From: Schizochytrium sp. CCTCC M209059
Taxonomy: Eukaryota; Sar; Bigyra; Thraustochytrida; Thraustochytriidae
Assembly: GCA_000818945.1 (NCBI GenBank)
Contig: KN805378.1
Coordinates: forward strand, 643,488-707,487
Direction: 5' to 3'
Length of the DNA: 64,000 nt
Of this stretch, positions 49,801-58,100 are shown piece by piece (positions within the stretch are counted from its first letter, which is position 1; the number at the start of each line of letters is the position of its first letter). Position numbers and translations under genes: made by a program. Below the pieces are notes generated by a model. It was not told where the DNA came from, did no database searches, and was given only the letters and a program-made list of their open reading frames with translations.

Positions 49801-50387
49801 GCTGCGCCGCGCTCGATAAGAAGCAACGCATTTTCCTCCTTGCCGTGCTCGATGGCGCCCAGAAGCGCGGTCATGCCCGTCTTGTTTTGGAGGTCCAAAT
49901 TGGCCCCGTAGTCGGCAAGAAGTCCGACTGTGTCTGGCTCGCCGTGACAGGCAGCCGTCATGAGCGCTGTCCAGCCATCGGTGTTTGCAAGATCCAAGGC
50001 GGCGCCTCGTTTGATGATCATCCGTGCGAGGCGAGGCTGTTTGTTTTGGCAAGCGAACATGAGCGCCGTGTACCCGGTTTTGGCTTGTATGTCGAGGTTT
50101 GCGCCGCTCTTGATGAGCATCTCGGCTGCCTCTGGCTGGTCGTAGCCGCAGGCAATCATCAGCGCTGTCCTCCCGTGTCCCATTTCTTGAAGATCCATAT
50201 TGGCGCCCTGCGCAACGAGCCACTTTGCTATTTTCGGATGTCCTCCGCTGCGCGGATACACAGACCACATGAGCAGTGTCAGCGGCGATGTTTGCTGGTT
50301 GAGCTTGCTCGGATCATGGTCGATCGCGCGCTTCAGGCTTCGCAGGTCGCCCTCCGCGATGATCTCGAACAGCGTCCCCATCGACAT
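43899..50387 (-). CDS. Ankyrin-array protein with SAM-like region, pseudokinase and Cys-rich zinc finger
   Basis: 2162 residues, ATG 50387 (a second ATG two codons later). Residues ~35-1090 hold about 28 ankyrin repeats of the GWTALMLACR...A..LI..GANLD type, with a Ser-rich break near 520. Residues ~1110-1165 (LSFFQKNILTFQNVAKLDES...LGVNNIAQATEIL) look SAM-like. Coiled coil covers ~1180-1500. Residues ~1575-1800 are a kinase fold lacking catalytic residues: the VAIK Lys position reads LVLW, HRDLKPEN reads HSFLEPRN and DFG reads PFDG. APE (YLAPE) and the DVFAAGV helix are kept, so it is a pseudokinase. A disordered acidic region follows. Residues ~2040-2100 are Cys/His-rich (CPAC...CYFYCAWC-type spacing, here CSYFYCAWCL), probably binding zinc. 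It is likely a signalling or ubiquitin-related scaffold, by inference from parts. Confidence 0.85.
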   Translation of the reverse strand: MSMGTLFEIIAEGDLRSLKRAIDHDPSKLNQQTSPLTLLMWSVYPRSGGHPKIAKWLVAQGANMDLQEMGHGRTALMIACGYDQPEAAEMLIKSGANLDIQAKTGYTALMFACQNKQPRLARMIIKRGAALDLANTDGWTALMTAACHGEPDTVGLLADYGANLDLQNKTGMTALLGAIEHGKEENALLLIERGAAVDIVNRGGYSALMTACSLQLPRVASVLLDRGADPTIVAESGWTALMLAARHGMTDIVQLLIQRGAPIYVRDPEGWTPYQLARLCGSKETIDVLVKFGADTACELSPSRTALLLACREHDHEAVRRLLAEGADPNTADEKDVSSLMDACRHGRKEIAFLLIQSGADINARALNGWTALMMACRNNQPEIARHLVDLNASLDHQSNSGWTALSLACRYHLPEIARLLIAAGANLDLRKTDGWSALMYACGYGQHETARALILNGANLDFEDTHGSTALVLARFSKMDEIADMLIKHGASDEFSSPYANNASAENYPAGSRSPSPSDPQWHEASVVVSEEAYSKRIDGLEMAKTLLEACRSDEAKRAQDLIEAGADLDFQDAEGWTPLICAAVNGMDSIVHSLVDNGAALDLKKRKDQFTALMHACKSGDFEIARILVERGADFEIQNSNGRTALILACRYAFPVIANYLIEQGADVTICDNHNKTALFFAERNSLSKTISLLQRYGAVESSHRSHSSEDLHARPRPHRATALLDACRNGRGDDARALIGNGFKIDTQDVRGWTALMLACSNGLPEIAELLIAKGANVNAQKQDGWTALMFACRHKQERVAQLLMEGGANINMQNCNGWTALIVSSRYRVTETAQELILRGADLESKDTNGRTALDFACMYADATLVQALLAAGAAPNVRDERDRSLISIAKALGKRDIVRLLQNAKTGLAKMNCHTAPTECEENCPAPTDRVSLSYELIRACREGRITEARAIVLGGAPLDVSDSSGWTPLMYACRCEDTRLAELLVKRGAKLDLQNSDGWSALMLACRLERRHLVDILLCYGAKVDLRANQGWTALMLSCFDLDAEVLPADLKMNVSCAQLCWTAGARLHWSTVDGQIAPAIAKSASNRKDVEIFLDFVGESDLAAYLLDDQQLPRSTVLSFFQKNILTFQNVAKLDESALVCLGVNNIAQATEILCAAAKRSLAVSYSLNPAQQHQTMIDVHRLVAEVARAREEVPEDLHGILLHERIRQALTDLDAFTDPFSSLTELVQRMDTIDVQRAVFDDLQAEVARDSSRSAERDRAREELVQLVSSAFEDGQSEQTLTNWQTDAGIRRMLEVCESAWCEAGFGEIPSLSSDASIDFAVMKTGIEEVHDLEQSFVSHANLIKSRYLQTCDALRALSKRSEELVPDRSTLFFSIEHPEVTYKLTEEIKQVENALFEELNALRAELPSMRRLVFASQNFLMSAIIYFRNTLPEELGDLVNRIKNVKALKAFLEKGSKAPDTRPIVVLRKELFDLRRSRAHVIQELEYAREAREALWVENDEEIAQLEEQVSAINIYDTCRDVCRLRAGILADADQHHPELLHDSAWLRTLGIMDVEQVEISKLGLWWEGVTLQDFTIVNRLSSTPGKEVLHVCDPGGQDLVLWEFHLIEAGRIKHFFVQMTTLAKIKSSHLVHVEAIFMNSPQTGCLVSPLYTGGDLASFIRNDTKTNSKERRCIAVGILEGLCDLHDCGFVHSFLEPRNVFLTSTLEPMLQPFDGALSSERSTSNPMQRSDTYLAPETHEGRHEAVNTSVDVFAAGVIFKELFPHCSSAMCKLVAAMCSADPEVRPTAREALHHVALAPTLEESSDSFHDRGNDDDDDDVEYENENDDDDDEDDDDDEEEEREDFHPDVLSLMEAGRNSPSITNLKEPFSQSRETSASVTRSLRSTSAISAGTASSNLGSSQRLLKPSPSSNSDFMGHQGVYTRSSSNMVQHKVAESDEDASDATERPALNSAQGVSASWEMGSSSMGRARTENESWGPNAGSSPSPTGFSYPESPNSTHSRKLSDGFASDFEECFLDSSSHVKTIQDYILCTCCPACTTAFLDFDGCCAIKCSNPNCSYFYCAWCLTSCSMDANECQMHVQKCPEKPPGEDGLFADLHVVHEAWAKLRCKRVNAYLQYKISNEAMRAIVRSEIKPYLTQDIYESTSSPGVT
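44834..44881. repeat. (TCA)n/(CAT)n repeat encoding Asp/Glu run
   Basis: Imperfect CAT/CCT trinucleotide run encoding the polyacidic stretch between pseudokinase and zinc finger of the ankyrin protein. Confidence 0.8.
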
Positions 50388-50530
50388 CTTCCGCGACTTT
50401 CTCCTCGAGGACCCGCGGCTGCCCCAAAACTCCGCGCCAGCACGACCCCCAGCTCGCCCGGCTGCCTGCGCGCCCGCGCCCTTCTCGCGTGCCTGCCCGC
50501 GGGCTTCCTCGGCCGCCCGCGCGCTACGCT

Positions 50531-50595
50531 CGCCTCGCCTCGCCTCGCCTCGCCTCGCCTCGCCTCGCCTCGCCTCGCCTCACCTCACCTCGCCT
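50531..50595. repeat. (CGCCT)n pentanucleotide repeat
   Basis: Ten perfect CGCCT units followed by two CACCT and one CGCCT. Confidence 0.95.
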
Positions 50596-51549
50596 TCGCG
50601 ACTCCACAATGCGTCGGAAACGTCGAGCCGCCTGCTGCTGCTCGCGCTCGCTCTTCGGAGCTCCGCGCGGGCGCGCCTCGCCGCGGCCTCGGTCGACGCG
50701 CGCAGGCCCTGCTGCGCGAGGTGCTCGCGGCGGCGCCTGCCGGTATCGATCGTATCCGGTTTGGGTCCGGAAGGGTCCGCTGGACGGGACCTGTGAACTC
50801 ACTTGCACGTGACCGCGGTGTGCGCGCACACCCGGACGGGGCCTCGCGCGGCACGCACGGGGCTCCGCGGCGCACGATCGCCCGGGGCCGGCCGACGCAG
50901 GCGCACGGCGGCGGGCGTGCACGCAGGCGGGGCTGGCTGGCTGGCTGACCGCGCAGCGCGCGTGGCCCGGCTTGGCCCGGCTTGGCTTGCACCGCGCTTC
51001 GTTCGGCGCGGAAACAAACTGCAGGGCGGCGGTGCGGCTTGTTTTCGGACCACAACAGACCGACACTGAAACGCACCGAAGCTGGCCAGATGGCGACAGC
51101 GACCCATGCTCGGCCTAGTATAGATAGACAGGAGCGGCTGCGGCCATCATGTCGCTGTCGCTCGCGTGTACAGCAAGCATGGGGAGGGAGGGTGGATGGC
51201 TTGACGATGAGACGACGTGATCCTATGTGAGAGATGTAGCCAAAAGAAATAGTGTCCGCGCCCTCGCGCTCGCTGGCATAGCCAGCCTTGATTGCGAGGA
51301 TGATCATTTCTCGTGCCTTTCAACCAGCATCAACCGTCGCCTGCTGTCACTATTATGAGCCATGGACGCAGTACAAGGCGACGTCGTGACTCTCTCTCTC
51401 TTCGTGATTCTCTCCTCGTGACGACTGACTGCACAGGCATACTATACTACAAACCATGGCAGAGAAAAAAAAAACGAATGATGGGCAACCTAAACTAACA
51501 TGCATGCCGAAGAAACCCATGTCCATCAGCGAAGAGACGTCCGATCTCG

Positions 51550-51569
51550 CATGCATGCATGCATGCATG
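51550..51569. repeat. (GCAT)n repeat, self-complementary
   Basis: About five GCAT units; the sequence is palindromic and could form a cruciform or hairpin. Confidence 0.88.
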
Positions 51570-51755
51570 TTTGACCAACCTCGCCGTCGGTGCCGAAATC
51601 TATCAGTCTCGAGCTCATTCATTCCACTTTCTTCGCGCTTGCGCTCCTCCTTCTTCTCCCCTCGATTGCCAACATGACCCTGGAGATGTTGACCCTTGAG
51701 TTGATGAGGTTTGAATGAACCGATCGCAGCTGTAAAATACGGGCAGCGGTTGGGC

Positions 51756-51756
51756 C

Positions 51757-51801
<45 letters not shown>
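51756..51801. repeat. (CAGA)n tetranucleotide repeat
   Basis: About eleven perfect CAGA units upstream of POLE. Confidence 0.95.
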
Positions 51802-51893
51802 GCAGAGACAGACAAAGAGTTGGCGGTGGGTTAGGTCGCCGTTAGGCGGCGCCACGATCACTTTGATCGTCTGTCTCCCGCGCGCAGACCCTA

Positions 51894-51914
51894 GCGAGCG
51901 AGCGAGCGAGCGAG
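51894..51914. repeat. (GCGA)n tetranucleotide repeat
   Basis: About five GCGA units upstream of POLE, the same unit as found upstream of the polyQ gene and DDI1. Confidence 0.88.
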
Positions 51915-52147
51915 TACTCGAGCGCACGCGCGAACGTCGGGGGCCGCGAGCGGGCGCGGCAGACAAGCAAGGGCCGGTGCCGTCCGGAAGCTCGATCGAA
52001 GCCACGTGACGAGAAACGCGCCGAGCCAGCCAGCCAGCGAGCGAGCTTCTTTCATCTCTCAACTTGTTTGGGGGCGCGAAGCAAAACAACAACAACGACA
52101 ACGAGGAGGACAACGAGGAGGACGAGGTCGCACAAGATTGACCAAAG

Positions 52148-55100
52148 ATGATGCGAGGAAATGGACGCCGCGGCGGCGGTGGAGGAGGGAAACGCATGGG
52201 CTGGTCTGGGCGCCGCCAGGGTGGTCAGGGCTTCAAGAAGCGCGGGGCTCGAGGTGTCGCGCCCCCACCGCAACGCCAGAGGCCACGCACCAAAGCGAGC
52301 CAAGACTTTCGCGATGCGCTTCGTGAGCAGAGCGAACGTGTCGACGAAATGTACGGCTTTGACGACTTTACCGAAGGACCCGCACGCGTCGGCTGGCTCC
52401 TCAACATGCTGCCCTGCACGGTAAACTTCGTTGACCCCACGCTGGAAAAGCCCGTCGAACTGTCTGCGCTTGAGCTCTACTTTTTGCAGCAGGACGGCAA
52501 CACTTTCAAGGCCAAAATCCTCCACCGGCCATACTTTTACGTTCTCGTCAAGGAGGAATTTCTCAAAGAGACAAAGGCCATGCTGGAGCGCCGCTTTGCC
52601 AGCGACGTAGCCGAGGTAGCCATGGTCGATCGCGAGGACCTCGACATGGCTGACCATCTTGCCGGCAAACACCGTGTGCTGCTGCAGCTCTTCTTCCGCA
52701 ACGTCAACGATCTCATGAACGTCCGCCTCGAGGTCCAGGAGGCTGTGCGCGTAAATAAGTCGCGGTCCAAAGCGGCAGACGCATACAACTTTACCGGTCA
52801 CGACGCAAGTGGCAGCACGGAACTCCCAGACGATCTCATGGAGGCTATTGTAGACCTCCGAGAGTACGATGTACAATACCAAACGCGCGTTTCCATCGAT
52901 CTCGACGTCAACGTCGGCAGCTGGTACGAGGTAAGCACGCGATTCTCAGACGGCACTGGGGCAGAAGGCCTCGGCGTCGACCTGAAAAAGCTAGACCTCC
53001 TGGAAAAGGCGGAACCGCGCATTCTCGCTTTTGACATCGAGTGTACCAAGCAGCCGCACAAGTTTCCGGATGCTGCCTTTGACCAGGTCTTCATGATCTC
53101 CTACATGTTTGACGGCCAAGGTTATCTCATCATCAATCGCGAGGTGGTCACCGAGGACATTGAAGATTTCGAGTACACGCCTAAACCCGAGTACCCTGGA
53201 CCCTTTGAGGTCTTCAACGAGGCTGACGAAGAGTCGACTCTTCGGAAATTCTTTGAGCATTGCCGCGAATTGCGTCCCAACGTCTGGGTCACATACAACG
53301 GCGACTTTTTCGATTGGCCATTTATCGAAAAACGCGCAGCGGTGTATGACATGGACCTTCGTACTGAGGTAGGCGTTGGCCCAAACAAGGAAGGCACGGA
53401 ATACCGTGGACGATGCTCGGTCCACATGGACTGCCTTTACTGGGTCAAACGTGACTCGTACCTTCCCGCAGGCTCGCGAGGTCTCAAGGCGGTGACCAAG
53501 GCGAAACTAGGCTACGATCCCGTCGAAGTCGACCCGGAAGATATGGTACGCTTTGCACGGGAACGTCCTCATCACATGGCCTCGTACTCGGTGTCCGATG
53601 CCGTTGCTACATACTACCTCTTTGACAAGTACATCAACCTCTTCATCTTCTCGCTCTGCACGATCATTCCGCTCCCGCCGGATGATGTGTTGCGCAAGGG
53701 TTCTGGAACTCTTTGCGAAATGCTTCTCATGGTGGAAGCCCGCCGAGGTAACATTCTCTGCCCGAACAAGCAAGTCGACCCTGCGCAAAAGTTCACCGAT
53801 AAAGGCCAGTTGCTCGAGCAAGACACATACATTGGAGGCCACGTCGAGTGTCTCGAAACGGGCGTCTACCGCGACGATCTTCCCGAGAAGTTTCGTCTTG
53901 ATCCGTTGGCCTTTGATGAGCTCATCGCCAATATCGACCGTGACCTTACCTTTGCGATTGAGATTGAGGCCGGCATACCGCGCCGCGAAGTGGTCAATTA
54001 CGCGGCTGTGCGCAGCGAAATCGTAGAGGCATTGGAAATGCTCCGTGACACTCCAGTCCGCCTTGAAACGCCGACCATCTATCATCTTGATGTGGCCGCC
54101 ATGTACCCTAACATCATTCTCACCAATCGGCTGCAGCCTAGCGCTATTGTCGACGAGACGGACTGCGCATCATGTTCTTTCAACACAGGCCCAGACGCTG
54201 CCTGTAAGCGGCCCATGGACTGGGTGTGGCGCGGTGAGTTTTATCCAGCGAAGCGATCCGAGTACCAGGCTATCAAGACGCAGCTCGAGTACGAACAGGT
54301 TGACGGAGTACCATATCACGAACTTCCTCGTGGAGACAGAAATCGAATGCTACGGCAACGCGTGAAAACCTACTCGCAGACAGTCTACAGACGCGTCAAG
54401 GACACGGAGATTACCAAGAAGTCGGCAACAATTTGTCAGCGAGAGAACTCGTTCTACGTCGATACGATCAAGGCCTTTCGCGATCGTCGCTACGAATACA
54501 AGCGTCTTACCAAAAAATGGGCCAAGGAAAAGTCGACCGTCGAAAAGCGTCTTGAAACTGGATCCGCCAGTGCTGACCCGCTTGCTTTGGATGAGGCGCG
54601 TAACAAGGTCCTCCTCTACGACTCTTTGCAGCTTGCGCACAAGTGCATTCTCAACTCCTTTTATGGTTATGTGATGCGCAAGGGTGCTCGATGGCACTCG
54701 ATGGAGATGGCTGGTATTGTCACTCACACCGGTGGCAACATCATTAAGCAGGCGCGAAAACTTGTGGAGCGGATCGGACGCCCCCTGGAGCTCGACACGG
54801 ACGGCATTTGGTGCATTCTCCCGGCAAGCTTTCCTGAGAACTTTGCACTGAAAACGGGTGCGGGTCGTAAAATCCCCATCTCGTACCCCTGTGTGATGCT
54901 CAACGCCGACGTGCATGCGCACTTCACGAATCATCAGTACCAGTCGCTGGTAGATCCCAAGCACTTGCAGTATGACACACGTAGTGAGTGCAGTATCTAC
55001 TTTGAGGTCGACGGGCCGTACCGGTGCATGGTGCTCCCGGCCTCTCAAGAAGAGGGAAAACTGCTGAAGAAGCGCTACGCCGTCTTCAACCACGATGGCA

Positions 55101-58100
55101 CGCTCGCCGAGCTCAAGGGCTTCGAATTGAAGCGGCGCGGTGAACTCAAGATCATCAAGATCTTTCAGTCGCAGGTCTTTGAGAAGTTTCTTCTCGGCGG
55201 CTCGCTTCCCGAATGTTACGCTGCTGTGGCAGAGATTGCAAATTACTGGCTTGATGTGCTCTTTACTCGCGGCAAGGACCTCAGTGACGAAGAGCTCATT
55301 GAGCTCATTAGCGAAAACCGTTCCATGAGCCGCAAGGTTGAAGAATACGGCGATCGCAAGTCCGTTGCAATGACGACAGCACGAAGACTCTCTGAGATTT
55401 TTGGCGCCGAAATGATTCGCGATGCTGGTCTTAACTGCAAGCTGCTTATTGCACGCAAACCTGTAGGCGAGATGACGACGGCTCGGGCGATCCCTGCAGT
55501 CATCTTTTCTCTTGGAGAGGATGCAAAATGCCAAGCTCTGCGTCGTTGGCTGCGCGACAACTCAATCACGGACTTTGATGTGCGCTCCATCGTCGACTGG
55601 GACTACTACATTGACCGTCTCGGCAAGGCGGTGCAAAAGATCATCACGATTCCTGCGGCGCTTCAGAATGTCGCAAATCCGGTGCCGCGCATTGAGCATC
55701 CAGCTTGGCTTTTACGGGACGTGCGGGAAAAGAATGGGCGCTTCAAGCAGAGCAAGCTTTCCACCCTTTTCCAGGCCTCGGCCAAGTCGTCGACGTTCAA
55801 GACGTCTGCTCCTGCCGTGGCTGACATTGAGGACATGCTAGGTGGTAGTAGTGGTGGAAGTAGTATCGTTGGGGCCAAGCCCAAGGGCAAATCCGCTCGG
55901 AGTGGAGAGAACAGCATGGATCTCGATGAAGATGCCAAGGGCGACGACGATAACGAGAATGAAAATGAGAATGAAAATGAGGATGAGGCCGATGCGGAGA
56001 TTGGAGACCCGCAGGACTTTGACGGCTGGCTCGCGGCGCGCAAAAACATGTGGCGGCGCCGCCAAGAGCTGTACAAGGCGCAGCAAAAGGAGCAGCAGGC
56101 GCTTACCTCGAGCGGTGCGGGCGGAACTGCTCCAAAGTTCTCACTGCGCAATGGTTTGCAGGGCTTTGTGCAGCGTCGCGAGGCACTTAGCGATTTTGGG
56201 TATCTGCAGGTGCTCGAGGTCCGTCCTGTGGACTCCGCAGGTACCTTTCGCGTTTTCGTGCTCCCCGAGAACAACGACGAGGTCCGGTCAATGTATATGA
56301 AGGTGAACCGAAAGTTTTTCCTCAATTCACGGGAACCGTGCGACCCGAAGGAGGCGCCGCCCTGGCTGGCGCTTCGCGACGCAGCGCGCTGGAAGCTGCC
56401 CCACGCGCACGCTGTGGAGCATCTGTACCAGCTCGAGGCGCCAGAGAAATATATGCGCAAGCACGCCAAAACCGTGGCGGACATTTTGGAGCAGCCCAAC
56501 GTGGCTGGCGTGTACGAGCTGCAAACCTCGCCCGAGTCACGCATCTTAAGCGAGCTTGGGTGCATGATATCTGTGAACCAACGCAATCTGTCGGGCGATG
56601 GCACTGCCAGTCGGCCATTTGCCATGGGTGAGATTCGCAAGGTTGCTCGTGCCGGCGCACCCTACCTGCTCGGATCGGGCGCAACCCTTCAGCGATTCTT
56701 CCTTTTTGTCGGGGGACGGCCACAGCGACGCGCTGTTGTCATTTTCCAAGTGTCGCAAACCTCGAACGAGCTCGCCAAGATCGCGTGGAGTGCCATGCGA
56801 GGTGATAAGGCCGCAGACCAGGTTGACACCTTGCTGAGCCTGGCGCCGCAAGAAGTGCGGATCCACGCTTGGATCGAAGGTCACGAGCGTAGTGGTATGG
56901 AGCGACCAAGTCTTCGCAAGGCATTGCGGTCCTTTTTAGACGATTGCAGCAAGGAGTCACGCACATCGCATGCAGAAAACCTGCGCTCGAGCGTGGCGCA
57001 TGCCGAGGTCACCACCGTTGCGACTGAGGGTGCTCTGTGGCACAAGGTGAACGAGCACTTGGTAAAGATGGCGCGTGAGCTGAGTGGAGCTGTGACGGCT
57101 GTGGTGCACAGCGCCCTCAGCCCGCGAGAACTGTTGGCTAAATCGATGCAGTTGGGTCACTTTCCATGCATTTGGATGACGGCGCGCGAAGACACGCGCG
57201 CCCTACCATCGCTTCAGTGGCAAAAGTATCTCTTTGACGAGGCTGTGAGGCAATATTTTGCGCACTCGCTGTGGCTCTTTGAGCGCATGCGCTGTGCGCA
57301 CTATGCGCAGGTCCCGGTGGCACACCTTGGCGACGACTATGCGGTCGCAATGATGGACGTGATGTTCATGCGCAATCTGTCACGCAACTCGCATGTCTCG
57401 TGGGCCTCTCCAGCTTGTACACCGGATCTGGGTGGGATGGAGTCTGATTCGGCGGATAGTGCTCTACTGGCCGTCGAAGAGCTTCCTGTAATCGCCTCGC
57501 CGGGAACGTATCGCTCGTACTGTGCTGTTTTTTCTCTCAAGCATTTGGCAGTAAACACGATGTTGCACGCCGACGAAGTGCATGACATTGAGTGTGCCGA
57601 GGGCTCTTTGGCGCTCGAGCAACACTCCATGGGGGCGCTCGCCCCGGACGGTGGTACGCAGCGGCTCGATGCCGAAGGAGCCGTGGTGCATGCCAAGGTG
57701 CATGCGGCAACCGGGGTGCTCGGTTCCGCTGCGGAATGTCTCGGCGCATTTAACATTTTACGAGGGCTCGTGCGCCGCATGTTTCGTGAGGCGCTACAGA
57801 CGAACGAGGACTACTGCTGGGCGCTGCTGACCAACTTTTATCGCTGGCTCTGCTCTCCCAAGAGTCTCATGTACGATCCTGCGCTCCTGCGTTTCGTGCA
57901 GCAGCTCATGTCCAAGGTATTTTTGCAACTTGTCGCGGAGCTGCGTCGTCTGGGTGCCAAGATTGTATCGGCCAATTTTCAGCGCATCATTATCTGCACC
58001 GGCAAGCGCGACGCTGCCTCGGCGTCCGCCTACGTGGAGCATGTCATCAACACGGTGCAATCCAAGTCCTTGTTCGAAGATATTGAACTCGAACTTGCGG

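Larger units (their letters stand above)
50388..52147. promoter_or_regulatory. Large divergent intergenic region, ankyrin-pseudokinase / POLE
   Basis: 1.76 kb between divergent genes and the most repeat-dense non-coding stretch: CGCCT pentanucleotide (50531-50595), GCAT run (51550-51569), CAGA run (51756-51801) and GCGA run (51894-51914). No convincing gene is seen; open frames here are GC-driven. The CGCCT array sits about 145 bp upstream of the ankyrin gene start, and the CAGA and GCGA arrays 230-390 bp upstream of POLE. Confidence 0.5.

Noticed and set aside
50388..52147. GC-rich open frames of 100-240 codons between the ankyrin gene and POLE
   Set aside because: Low-complexity Arg/Ala/Pro/Ser translation of CGCCT, CAGA and GCGA repeats; none has protein-like conservation features.
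54350..55534. 394-codon open frame antisense to POLE
   Set aside because: It lies wholly inside conserved polymerase coding sequence on the other strand, has no family resemblance, and is explained by codon bias.
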